From: Azophilus sp963663395
GTDB lineage: Bacteria; Pseudomonadota; Gammaproteobacteria; Pseudomonadales; Azotimanducaceae
Length of the DNA stretch: 64,000 nucleotides
Direction of reading: 5' to 3'
NCBI GenBank assembly: GCA_963663395.1
Contig: OY760226.1
Coordinates: 5,208,001 to 5,272,000, forward strand
Position numbers and translations under genes: made by a program
The notes under the pieces: model-generated
What the model saw: only the letters and a program-made list of their open reading frames with translations
The model's database searches: none
Told to the model about the DNA's origin: nothing
Shown here: positions 43,590 through 52,330 of the stretch, piece by piece
Numbering within the stretch: position 1 is the first letter of the stretch
Layout of the letters: the number at the start of each line of letters is the position of its first letter

Positions 43590-44610
43590 CGCGGCCGGCC
43601 CTTTCAAGAAAAGGAAAAGATTCTCTCACCCAGGATTCCAGGTAGTCCGGCATCTTCGCTTCGCCTGGCCGACCGTAGTCGGGAGACATGTACCACGCCA
43701 GCACCTCCGCCTGGAATTCCCTCGGATTGACGCCGGCATACGTACCGACGCCCATTTTTGCGAGATGCCCCTTGACCGCCTTGCTGAATTCCGCGCTGTC
43801 CGGCTCGGGCGAGGCGGTCGCGAATACCACACCGTTACGCTTCAATACCTCCACCAATGCCGGATACCAGGGTCGGTGCGTCTCGACTTCGCTGAGGTGA
43901 TGCCCGTATTCATGGGCAATGCCCCCCGCCAGTCCCGGAGCCTTCCGGGTCATCCAGCCGATGGCAATGCCGCGTGCGAGCGCATCCTCCCACTCATTGC
44001 CGGATGCCTTGCGAAAGTAAATGGCCCGTTTCTTCCGCGAATAAAGGGCGAAAGCCAGCTTGTCCTTCGCTGCCCGTTGCAGCAATGCAGGCGGCGGGAC
44101 GCGGCGCAGCCCCGGAAACCGTCGATGCAGATCGGTCATCGTCTCATTGAACTTGCCGACGATTTCCCTGAAGTCCTGGTCGGCAATGGCGCCCTCGCCG
44201 CTGGCGCGGACGACGTCCGATGCATAGCCCAGGCGAATCGCCTGGTTGACTTCATCTTCGAGTGATCGCCCGGGTTTGTAGGTCGACGCATCACGAACCG
44301 TACGGGCCATTGCCAGTATCCTTTCCGGTACCGGCAGAACGGCGGCGCGCCTGTAAGCCGAGTGCAGACGCCTGGCGGGAATTTCCGGATGTTCGCTGCG
44401 GATCGTCGCTTCCAGCTTGCGCAGCACCCACAGGTTTTCGGTTTGCCGTCTGCCCGGGAAAACCCGATTCCTGATCCGGTTGACCAGGCGTCCCCAGATG
44501 CCGACGCGCGTGTCGGCCCGCGGACGCCCCGAGCTGTCCAGATTGACGTCCACGCCTTCCGCGATCGATCGGCGCGCGGCCCGGACGAAATCCTGTAGCT
44601 TCGGTTCCAC
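43576..44610 (-). CDS. HEXXH zinc-metalloprotease-like protein, candidate type III effector
   Basis: This 344-residue protein has no signal peptide. The C-terminal half carries HEYGHH at residues 233-238, an HEXXH zinc site, and NPREFQAEVLAWYMSPDYG from about 295, which could supply the third ligand as Glu302, as in gluzincins. The basic N-terminal 100 residues are hydrophilic. A CesT-type secretion chaperone ends 15 bp upstream of its GTG start, the usual order for a type III chaperone and its effector. The protein could therefore be a proteolytic effector delivered to host cells. An alternative is a phage-morphogenesis protein with an embedded zincin domain. No secretion apparatus genes are in the window. 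Confidence 0.55.
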   Translation of the reverse strand: MEPKLQDFVRAARRSIAEGVDVNLDSSGRPRADTRVGIWGRLVNRIRNRVFPGRRQTENLWVLRKLEATIRSEHPEIPARRLHSAYRRAAVLPVPERILAMARTVRDASTYKPGRSLEDEVNQAIRLGYASDVVRASGEGAIADQDFREIVGKFNETMTDLHRRFPGLRRVPPPALLQRAAKDKLAFALYSRKKRAIYFRKASGNEWEDALARGIAIGWMTRKAPGLAGGIAHEYGHHLSEVETHRPWYPALVEVLKRNGVVFATASPEPDSAEFSKAVKGHLAKMGVGTYAGVNPREFQAEVLAWYMSPDYGRPGEAKMPDYLESWVRESFPFLERAGRDADS

Positions 44611-44625
44611 GTCAGCGCAACACGG

Positions 44626-45102
44626 TCAAACCCGCATCAGTTCCACGTTCCCGTCCGCTGCCGGGCTGTCATCGTCATCGTCATCGCGCCCGGCATCGGC
44701 GGCATGGCCGGTGACCTTGTCGCGCCAGGTTTCAGCCATCTCCAGAAAGCCGCGAAGGGCACGGTCGAGCCGCGCCAGATTCAGGGATTCCGCGTCCAGC
44801 AGCATGGAATAGACGACCACGTACGCCCGGCCCTCGTCATCGGGGCATACACCGATCACGCCGTCGCCCACGAACCGGTGCAATGCGTTGGCCTCGAGAA
44901 GTCCCAGCAGGGTTTCCCTGGAAGCGTGCTCGATCAGGCCGACATCCGTGTACAGGCAGAGCTTCTCCTGTTCCCGGCGATAAGACAGAACCACCGCCAG
45001 ATCGTCGAACGTCAGGGCGCAGCAATCTTCATCGTCGAAGGCCAGTTCGGGAAGGTCGATGCTCTGACCGAATTCCCGCAGCAACAGGTCGAGCGCTTGC
45101 AT
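44626..45102 (-). CDS. CesT/SycE-type type III secretion chaperone
   Basis: This 158-residue acidic protein has the plan of class I type III chaperones: a short amphipathic N-terminal helix (LDLLLREFGQSIDLPEL), a central beta-sheet (CALTFDDLAVVLSYRREQEK, then LCLYTDVGL) and a C-terminal helix (LARLDRALRGFLEMAETWRD). The tail has a run of six Asp. Such proteins bind the N-terminal region of an effector and keep it ready for secretion. The ATG at 45102 lies four bases after the stop of an RND pump gene and its ribosome-binding AGG overlaps that stop, so it is read with the pump operon. The next gene, the HEXXH protein, is its probable client. Confidence 0.7.
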   Translation of the reverse strand: MQALDLLLREFGQSIDLPELAFDDEDCCALTFDDLAVVLSYRREQEKLCLYTDVGLIEHASRETLLGLLEANALHRFVGDGVIGVCPDDEGRAYVVVYSMLLDAESLNLARLDRALRGFLEMAETWRDKVTGHAADAGRDDDDDDSPAADGNVELMRV

Positions 45103-45106
45103 GAGC

Positions 45107-48100
45107 CTATGCGCGCACGCCCGGGGTAGCCGGCTGCAATTCCCCGGATGTCTGCTCCGACCGCCGCTCCGCGGCCAGCAGATAGTAGATGCTCGGCAGC
45201 ACGAACAGCGTGAACAGGGTGCCGAGCAGCATGCCGGCCACCAGCACGATGCCGATGCTGTTGCGCGCTTCGGCGCCGGGGCCGGTCACGAACACCAGCG
45301 GCATGTGGCCCATTATGGTGGCCCCGGCGGTCATCAGTACCGGCCGCAGCCGAACCGCGGCCGCGCTCTTGATCGCCTCGAACTTGGTCGCCCCGGCAAG
45401 CTGCAGCTTGCGGGCGAACTCCACGATCAGGATGGCATTCTTGGAGATCAGGCCAACCAGGGTGATCAGGCCGATCTGCGTGTAAGTGTTGATGGTGGTG
45501 AGGTCGAGGTAGGTAAAGAGCAGCGCGCTCGACAGCGCCAGCGGCGCCGACCCGAGAAGCACCACCAGCGGATCCCGGAAGCTGTTGAACTGCACCGCCA
45601 GGGCCACGAAAACGAAAGCCAGCGAAATGCCCAGCACCCCGACCAGGGTATTGCCCTCCTGGCGGAGCTGCCGCGACTCGCCGGCATAGTCGATGTCGTA
45701 GTGGCTCGGCAGCAACTCGGCCGACAGCTCTTCCATGGCGGCAAGCCCCTGCTCCTTGGTGCGCCCTGGAATCAGCCCACCGCGAATGCGGAAGGCGTTC
45801 TTCTGCTGAAACCGGGCCAGCACCCGGGGCGCCACCGTTTCTTCGAGCCGCGCAACGGCAGACAAGGGCACCAGCGCGCCGTCCGGCGTTCTCAGCTTCA
45901 GGTCGAGCAGCGCATCGGCATCCGGCCGCCCGGTTCGCTCCACCATGGGAATCACCCGGTAAGCCGTGCCGTCGAGATCGAAGCGATTGACGTAGTTGCC
46001 CGACAGGAAGGTGCCGAGCTGGCGGCCCACTTCCGCGAGATCCATGCCCAGATCGGCCACCCGGTCGCGGTCGAGCAGAAAGCGGCCCTGGGGCAGATCG
46101 ATACTGAGATCCGAGTCGACGAACATGAACAGGCCCGTCTGCCGGGCGCGTTCCATCAGCGCCTCGGCATGGGGCAGCATCTCTTCGGCGCTGTCCGAGG
46201 ACAGCACCACGAACTCCATGTCGAAGCGCCCGGCGCTCGGCAGCGCGGACGGCAACATGGGAAAGGCGGTGAGGCCGGTCACCTCGGAGAGCCCCTGAAA
46301 AGCCATGGTCAGCATGTCCCCGGTACTCAGTTCACGCTCGTCGAAGTCGACAAACTTCATGCCGCCGAAGCCGGCGTTGGTCAGTACCATCTGCCACATC
46401 CTGCCGCTGCCCGGCAGGCTCTCCATGGCGTTCACCACGTCGGTCATGTAGCGCTCGGTGTACTCGAGGGAGGCCTCCGGCGGCGCCGTGTAGGCGATGT
46501 TCATCTCGCCCTGGTCTTCCGTGGGCGCCAGTTCCTTCTGCGACATCATGAAGAAGGGCACGGCCAGCAGGGCGAAGAAGACGGCACAGAAAAGCACCGG
46601 CCCGTTGTTTGCCAGCAGGCCGTCGAGCAGCCGGCGGTAGCCCTGCCGGGCATCGTCGAACACCCGGTTCACCCGCCGCGTCATGCCCGCCTCGCGGCCC
46701 TGCTCCGGGGCCACCCGGCTGCTCATCACCGGCGAGAGGGTCAGCGCCACCATGCCGGAGATGAGCACCGCTATGGCCAGCGTGAACGCGAACTCCTTGA
46801 ACAGCACGCCCGTCATGCCGGACAGGAAGCCGATGGGGATATAGACCATGGCGAGCGTCATGGTCATGGCCATGATGGGCGATGCCAGCTGCCGGGCGCT
46901 GGCCAGCGCCGCCGCCGTTCTGGACGCGCCCTCGCGCATGTGCCGGGCCACGTTCTCCACCATCACGATGGCATCGTCCACCACCAGGCCCACAGACAGC
47001 ACGATGGCCAGAATCGTCAGCAGGTTGAACGAAAAGCCCATCAGCGACATGGCCGCCACCGCGCCGAGCAGGGAAATGGGAATGGTCACCAGGGGCACCA
47101 GCGCCGTTCGCACCGAGCCCATCATGACCACCACGACCAGGCCCACCAGCATGATCGTTTCCGCCAGGGTCGTGAATATCTCGGCAAGCGCATCGCGCAT
47201 GTAAACCGTGATGTCCTCGCCGATCTCGAGTGCGAGGCCGGCCGGCATGTCCGCGTTGATCTCGTCGATGGCCACGTACAGCGCATCGGCAATGTCGATT
47301 TCGTTGGCCCCCGGAAGCGGGTAGACACCCAGCCACACGGTGTTGTCATGGTTCATCCGACCGAGCACCGTGCCTTCTTCCTCGCCGAGCTCGATGCGGG
47401 CAACGTCGCGCATGCGGATCAGCGAACCCTCGGACTCGCGGATTACCATGCGTTCGAATTCTTCCGCCCGGGTCAGCGAAGTGTTCACCAGCAAGTCGAC
47501 GCGCTGGTTGGCGTTCTCGGTCTGCCCGATCGTGGCGATGATGTTGTTGCGCGTAAGCGCTGCCTCGACGTCCTGGGTGCTGACGTTGAACATCGCCATG
47601 CGTTCCGGGTCGAGCCAGATGCGCATGGCGGGCAGGCGGCCGCCGCCCATCCAGATCTGGAGCACTCCGGGAACCGCCGCCAGTTGCGGAGACACCTCCC
47701 GGCGCAGGTAGTCGGTCACCTCGGCGCGGCTCATGCGCTCGTTGAGCCGAACGCCCAGGTACCAGCCCGCAAACGGCCGGTCGGCGCGCTCCACTTCCAC
47801 CGCCGGATCCTCCGCACCGGGCGGCAACTCGAAACGAATCTGGCCGAGCCGGGTGGAGAGTTCGGCCAGGGCATCGGCGCTGTCTTCGTTGAGCTTGAGA
47901 TAGACCGTCACCACGCTTCTGCCCGCACGGGTTTCAGACTCGGTGAAGTCGACGCCGGGAATGGTGGCGGCGACCCGCTCGATGGGATCGGTGATGAAAC
48001 CCTGCACCACGTCCGCGGAAGCGCCGATGTAGGGCGTGGTCACCACCAGGGAGGCGCTCTCGATGGAGGGATACTGCTGCACCGGCATGTCGATGGCCAC

Positions 48101-48217
48101 CCGCACGCCGATGAGGGCAAGGCTCAGGCACAGCGCCGCCGCCAGTACCGGGCGGCGCACGAACAGGTCCGTGAAGCGCGGCTCGGCGGCGCCCTGGCCG
48201 AGATCAGGAGCCGCCAT
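45107..48217 (-). CDS. RND efflux transporter, HAE1 type
   Basis: This 1036-residue inner-membrane protein is the permease of a tripartite multidrug efflux pump of the AcrB/MexB group. TM1 is followed by a large porter domain with GVDFTESETRAGRSVVTVYL. The proton-relay block VLSVGLVVDDAIVMVENVAR in TM4 keeps both Asp residues. A second periplasmic loop and TM7-12 follow, with SKNAILIVEFARKLQ late in the sequence. It starts 14 bases inside the membrane-fusion-protein gene and ends four bases before the chaperone gene. No outer-membrane channel gene is present here, so it presumably uses one encoded elsewhere. Confidence 0.95.
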   Translation of the reverse strand: MAAPDLGQGAAEPRFTDLFVRRPVLAAALCLSLALIGVRVAIDMPVQQYPSIESASLVVTTPYIGASADVVQGFITDPIERVAATIPGVDFTESETRAGRSVVTVYLKLNEDSADALAELSTRLGQIRFELPPGAEDPAVEVERADRPFAGWYLGVRLNERMSRAEVTDYLRREVSPQLAAVPGVLQIWMGGGRLPAMRIWLDPERMAMFNVSTQDVEAALTRNNIIATIGQTENANQRVDLLVNTSLTRAEEFERMVIRESEGSLIRMRDVARIELGEEEGTVLGRMNHDNTVWLGVYPLPGANEIDIADALYVAIDEINADMPAGLALEIGEDITVYMRDALAEIFTTLAETIMLVGLVVVVMMGSVRTALVPLVTIPISLLGAVAAMSLMGFSFNLLTILAIVLSVGLVVDDAIVMVENVARHMREGASRTAAALASARQLASPIMAMTMTLAMVYIPIGFLSGMTGVLFKEFAFTLAIAVLISGMVALTLSPVMSSRVAPEQGREAGMTRRVNRVFDDARQGYRRLLDGLLANNGPVLFCAVFFALLAVPFFMMSQKELAPTEDQGEMNIAYTAPPEASLEYTERYMTDVVNAMESLPGSGRMWQMVLTNAGFGGMKFVDFDERELSTGDMLTMAFQGLSEVTGLTAFPMLPSALPSAGRFDMEFVVLSSDSAEEMLPHAEALMERARQTGLFMFVDSDLSIDLPQGRFLLDRDRVADLGMDLAEVGRQLGTFLSGNYVNRFDLDGTAYRVIPMVERTGRPDADALLDLKLRTPDGALVPLSAVARLEETVAPRVLARFQQKNAFRIRGGLIPGRTKEQGLAAMEELSAELLPSHYDIDYAGESRQLRQEGNTLVGVLGISLAFVFVALAVQFNSFRDPLVVLLGSAPLALSSALLFTYLDLTTINTYTQIGLITLVGLISKNAILIVEFARKLQLAGATKFEAIKSAAAVRLRPVLMTAGATIMGHMPLVFVTGPGAEARNSIGIVLVAGMLLGTLFTLFVLPSIYYLLAAERRSEQTSGELQPATPGVRA

Positions 48218-49433
48218 GGCGCCCCCCGCCTCCGCCGGAAGCCTCGGATAGCCTTCGCGAATCGGGTTCGCCGGCATGCAGCGCCGCACTGTCCGAGGCG
48301 CGTACCCGCCGGCCCGTTGCACTCACGAGTACCCCGTCGCGCAGCTTGAACGCGCCTTCGGCGGCCACGCGCTCGCCGGGCCGCAAGCCCGAGGCGATGA
48401 CGATCAACTCGCCGCGCCGCGGCCCAAGGGAAACGTCCCGGCGAACGGCCCGTTCAGCAGCCCGGGCGCCCTCTTCCGACGGGCGCAACACGAAGAGCTT
48501 GGCGCCGAAGGCATCCCGGCGAACGGCCGTGGCCGGGACAAGGGTGGCGGTCTGCGGCGACCCAAGGGGCGCCTGCACGGTCACGATGGCGCCCGGGTGC
48601 TGACCCAGGGCTTCCCTGTCTGCCAGGCTCCGGTAGCGCACGTTGCGTGATCGTTCGTTGACGAAGCTGTCTCTTGCAATGACCTGGGCCTGAACCGGGT
48701 TGCTGTCGCCGCCGTGGGGAAAGATGTCCACGAACTCGCCTTCAACCAGGGTGGCGTCCTCCTGCGGCAGCGTGAAATCCACCCAGAGGGCGTCCTCCGT
48801 ACCGATGAGCCTGACGACCTCTTCGCCCTTGTCGAGAAACTGGCCGACATCGAGTTCGTGCAGGCCGGCCGTGGCCGCGAAGGGCGCCCGCAGGTGCTTC
48901 TTGGCAATGACCGCGGCGATGCCTCTTCGGGCCGCCTCGGCCGCATCGAACCGGGCCCGGGCTTCGTCACGCGCTTCGGCCGTGCCGAGGTTGGCTTCCA
49001 GCAGCCGCTCGCTGCGCGCCAGGGCCAGGCGGGCGATTTCCAGTTCGGCCGCGGCGGATGCAAGCCGGGCCCGTTCCTCGCTGGTATCGAGGCGCACCAG
49101 CAGTTGCCCGGCGCTCACGCCGGCGCCGGGCGCCACGCCCACTTCAACGATGGCGCCGTCAATCTCCGTCTCGATGGTCACCGAACGGATGGCGACCACC
49201 TGCCCGGTAATCCGGGTGGTGGGTTGCCAGAGTGCTTCGCGGGCGGTGAACCCCTCCACCGCCTCAACCGGCTCGGGAAAGGCAGCCGCAAAGGCCATGG
49301 CGCTGCGTATCTGGCTGTACTTGTACCAGCCGAGCCCGGATGCCGTCACCAGGCACAGGAATATGGCGGTCAGCCAGATGCCCAACCTGCCGCGACCGGC
49401 TCTACTCACACCCGTTCCCTCGTCCTGAACCAT
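48204..49433 (-). CDS. RND efflux membrane-fusion (adaptor) protein
   Basis: This 409-residue periplasmic adaptor links the RND permease to an outer-membrane channel. An N-terminal membrane anchor (IWLTAIFLCLVTASGLGW) is followed by a lipoyl half-motif (TIETEIDGAIVEVGVAPGAG), a long helical hairpin (about residues 115-165, rich in Ala, Arg and Glu), the second half-motif (HLRAPFAATAGLHELDVGQF) and beta-barrel domains. It is the first gene of the operon that runs through the permease to the chaperone and metalloprotease-like genes. The ATG at 49433 lies 173 bp from the divergent FAD-binding protein gene. Confidence 0.93.
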   Translation of the reverse strand: MVQDEGTGVSRAGRGRLGIWLTAIFLCLVTASGLGWYKYSQIRSAMAFAAAFPEPVEAVEGFTAREALWQPTTRITGQVVAIRSVTIETEIDGAIVEVGVAPGAGVSAGQLLVRLDTSEERARLASAAAELEIARLALARSERLLEANLGTAEARDEARARFDAAEAARRGIAAVIAKKHLRAPFAATAGLHELDVGQFLDKGEEVVRLIGTEDALWVDFTLPQEDATLVEGEFVDIFPHGGDSNPVQAQVIARDSFVNERSRNVRYRSLADREALGQHPGAIVTVQAPLGSPQTATLVPATAVRRDAFGAKLFVLRPSEEGARAAERAVRRDVSLGPRRGELIVIASGLRPGERVAAEGAFKLRDGVLVSATGRRVRASDSAALHAGEPDSRRLSEASGGGGGRHGGS

Positions 49434-49606
49434 TGAGCCTGCCCGTTGTCCGACTGCAAGACCGGCTTTGTCGCAGGCTTACCGTCGCGAAGGCACCCGC
49501 CCGAGCCGTTGGTTCGAACATTCGACAAGGCCATTGTTCGATAAGAAAAATCGGCGCCCAGCCAAGTATCGTGCCGGCCGCCGCCTCGGATAAGGAGTAT
49601 AGACGC

Positions 49607-52243
49607 ATGCCACTGGACTTGAACCAGTTTGTACAGGTTGCGCGCCATCCGGATGAAAACCGCGTAGTGGTTCTGGATGCCAGAAAAGTTCGCGCAAGAA
49701 GCGAACGGGACCTTGGCCCGCATTTCGACGGGCGGGCGGTTACCGCCGAATTCAGGGAATCCGCCAGAGCCGGCTTCGGGATGTCCGCTGCTGAGGCCGA
49801 ACGCCTCCGCTACCTACAGCAGAACGGCCAGCCGTTGCGGGTTCGCGATGTTTCCCGTGTCCTGGCCGATAGTCAGGTTTCGCGCTCAACGTCGTCAGGT
49901 TCGGCGCACACCGAAGCAAAGCCCCTGCAGGTGGTGCTGGTCGGTGGCGGTCCGAGATCGTCGCTTCAGGTCTGCGCCGAAATCGACCTGCTGATGCGTC
50001 CCGACATTCAGAGCCACATCAAGGAGATCATGGCGCTTGGCGGCAGGTACGACATTCGCACCATCATCGTCGAAAAGCAGGGGCGCGATTCAATCGGCGC
50101 CGGGGTCGCCTGGAACAAGGACCAGGAGGGCACCGCAAACAACACCGGCGCGGACTATCCGGCATGCGCCCCGCGGGTAAAAAGACTCTACCTCGGCAAA
50201 CGGGAGGAACTGCTTGCCTCCGTCGAGGACAGCCCCCCCGGCCGGGCTTTCCTGCAGAGCGCATTTTCAGGTGGGCGGGAACCGACGGGAACAGGGTCCG
50301 ATTCCGAGCCGAGAACCGACAGGGCAGCCACCCTCCGCAAGCATTTCGGCAGGGAGGAACACGCACACTTCGAGGCCAGGCTGCAGGCAGCGCGGGAAGA
50401 CGAACTGCTGCGGGATATCTACAAGGTGGAGGTACTCGCCGACACTGAAGCCGTCGGCGTGGATACGTCCTCCCCGCTACGGCCAAGTGTATCGATTAAG
50501 GGTGCCGCGCACGGGTCGATCGACGCCGATCTGGTCCGGCTGAATACCGGGACGACGATGGGGTCTCCGCTTACCGAGGCCCAGTCCGAGGTCATGAAGC
50601 ATTCCTACATCGGCCCCATGAACCGCGATGATTTCACGGCGTTTCTGAAAGAGCGAAATCTGCTGGACGAGAACGGCAAGTTGAAGCCCGGAACCAGGGT
50701 GCTCACCGGCGGGTCCGGCCTCTCCCTCTACGACCAGCTCCTGGTCCTCGACCGGGTGATGGGGCTGACGGAACCCGACGACACCTCGCCGCTCGGGTAC
50801 CGGATCAGCGAAGCAGCGAAGGACAAGTACCAGGGCGCCATCCTCATCACCAGCAGAACCGACGGCAAGTGGGTTGCACCCCGCCACGCGGAGACGCCGG
50901 GGTGGGGCCAGGATCTGGATCCGGTCGCCAACGCCAGGGAACAGCACGCGCTGTTCCTGCACAACCAGGGCGAGGAGGTATTCAAGTCCTGGGAGGACAT
51001 CTGCATCGCCTCGGTGGCGGCGACGACGGGCCGAACGCCCGCCCAGGTCAGGCACGATGGCATGACCACGAAAGAGGTGCTCGACCTGCAAACGGAGGAA
51101 ACCAGAAAGCACCTGGACGGCCCGGCCGATGGCAGGGACAAGACTCTTTACAGCGCCCTGCGGCAGGCGCACCTGTCCTCCTTCCTGGGTCTGGGGCTGG
51201 AACGTGACCTGAAGCAGGCTTCAAAAGCCCTGGGTGAGGCGGCGCCACTGACGCATTCCGGCCGGGCGGGGCTGTTGATGCTGAGGGCTCAGGTCAACGC
51301 CGTCACCAATCCGGACTCGCCGGTTTCCCGGACCAACAAGCCAATCATCGATGTCGTGCAATTCAGAATGCGGAATCTGGCTTCATCGCCGGTGCAGATA
51401 CACGCCCTGGCCCATGAACTCATCGATGCGGGAATTGCCGCCTACACCCCCGGGTCCTACGAAAGCATCAAGATCGATGAATCGGGCAAGCGCCTCAATT
51501 TCGTAGACGCCCGGGGCAATCCTTCAACCCATGACATTTTCGTCGTCTCGCCGGTATTCAAACGTGAATCGAACCCAGCCGAAATGTCGCTTGCCGGCCA
51601 GGTCGACCCCATCGATGCCGAGACGCCCAGCGCCGGCCGGATGGGGTTTAACCGGATGCTGCTTCGGGATGACGGCGTACCCCTGAACGTCGAGAGCTAC
51701 GGCCTGGGCGCCGCCGGCGTCCGGCGCGGCGACGGCTCCACCGCGGGCAAGTATGCCTTCGACCTGACCCACAAGGCCTCGGGCAAGCAGGTCGGCGGCG
51801 GCCTGGCCTACCGGAGGATGGCCGAACAGCACCTGGCAACCGCCGGAAGGCTCGACCCCATCGGGGATGTCGAAGCAATGTACAGGGAGGTGTACGCGGG
51901 CAAGGAAGAGGCCTACCGGGCCGAGGTCGAGAAGTTCAGGGGCGACTATGAAGAGGTCATGCAGAAAGCCGCCTTCCTCAGATGCGCCGAGCGATCCGCA
52001 GCCGGTCCGGAAGAGTACCGCGCACTCTATGAAGCCGCCCGCGAACCTGAGCAGCGACGGGAACTCGGGGGCGAGGCCTATCAACGGGAACTGGAGCGCA
52101 TCCCCGAATTCAATCCCGCCGGCAGCGACGCCTATTTCAGCCGATTCGTCGACTTTCCGGAATCCGTTCACCAGCAGGTCTACGAACGGGCCGTACGGGA
52201 AGCCAGGGAGTCGCTGACCGCCCGGAACAGACTCGTAGCCTGA
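49607..52243 (+). CDS. FAD/NAD(P)-binding protein, 878 residues
   Basis: The N-terminal 105 residues are hydrophilic, Ser-rich toward the end and lack a signal peptide. A Rossmann-type domain then begins LQVVLVGGGPRSSLQ (GGGPRS at 113-118) and carries RDSIGAGVAWNKDQEGTANN, like the FAD-NAD(P)-binding family PF13454. A second nucleotide-like block, RVLTGGSGLSLYDQLLVLDR, lies near residue 370. The C-terminal 100 residues are charged and helical. AAGGAG precedes the ATG at 49607. The gene is divergent from the RND/chaperone/metalloprotease operon, and its disordered N-terminus is compatible with a secreted effector, but that is only inference. It could also be a cytoplasmic oxidoreductase. No substrate is evident. 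Confidence 0.7.
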   Translation: MPLDLNQFVQVARHPDENRVVVLDARKVRARSERDLGPHFDGRAVTAEFRESARAGFGMSAAEAERLRYLQQNGQPLRVRDVSRVLADSQVSRSTSSGSAHTEAKPLQVVLVGGGPRSSLQVCAEIDLLMRPDIQSHIKEIMALGGRYDIRTIIVEKQGRDSIGAGVAWNKDQEGTANNTGADYPACAPRVKRLYLGKREELLASVEDSPPGRAFLQSAFSGGREPTGTGSDSEPRTDRAATLRKHFGREEHAHFEARLQAAREDELLRDIYKVEVLADTEAVGVDTSSPLRPSVSIKGAAHGSIDADLVRLNTGTTMGSPLTEAQSEVMKHSYIGPMNRDDFTAFLKERNLLDENGKLKPGTRVLTGGSGLSLYDQLLVLDRVMGLTEPDDTSPLGYRISEAAKDKYQGAILITSRTDGKWVAPRHAETPGWGQDLDPVANAREQHALFLHNQGEEVFKSWEDICIASVAATTGRTPAQVRHDGMTTKEVLDLQTEETRKHLDGPADGRDKTLYSALRQAHLSSFLGLGLERDLKQASKALGEAAPLTHSGRAGLLMLRAQVNAVTNPDSPVSRTNKPIIDVVQFRMRNLASSPVQIHALAHELIDAGIAAYTPGSYESIKIDESGKRLNFVDARGNPSTHDIFVVSPVFKRESNPAEMSLAGQVDPIDAETPSAGRMGFNRMLLRDDGVPLNVESYGLGAAGVRRGDGSTAGKYAFDLTHKASGKQVGGGLAYRRMAEQHLATAGRLDPIGDVEAMYREVYAGKEEAYRAEVEKFRGDYEEVMQKAAFLRCAERSAAGPEEYRALYEAAREPEQRRELGGEAYQRELERIPEFNPAGSDAYFSRFVDFPESVHQQVYERAVREARESLTARNRLVA

Positions 52244-52264
52244 GCAGGAGAGAAATCGCAAACC

Positions 52265-52314
52265 CCGCCCGGGGCGCTGCCGCGCACCGCTCTTGAGCAC
52301 CGTGCGCCGGGCGG
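52265..52314. terminator. GC-rich hairpin between convergent genes
   Basis: CCGCCCGG at 52265 pairs with CCGGGCGG at 52307-52314, with a further GCGCAC/GTGCGC pair inside. It occupies the 87-bp gap between two convergent genes and could end transcription from both. There is no T-run, so it may simply be a stable GC-rich inverted repeat. Confidence 0.35.
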
Positions 52315-52330
52315 CCCTGGTTGGACAGAA

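Noticed and set aside
45101..48349. A 1082-codon open frame on the plus strand
   Set aside because: It is the exact antisense of the RND permease, His- and Gln-rich as expected from a complemented GC-rich gene, with no domain or start signal.
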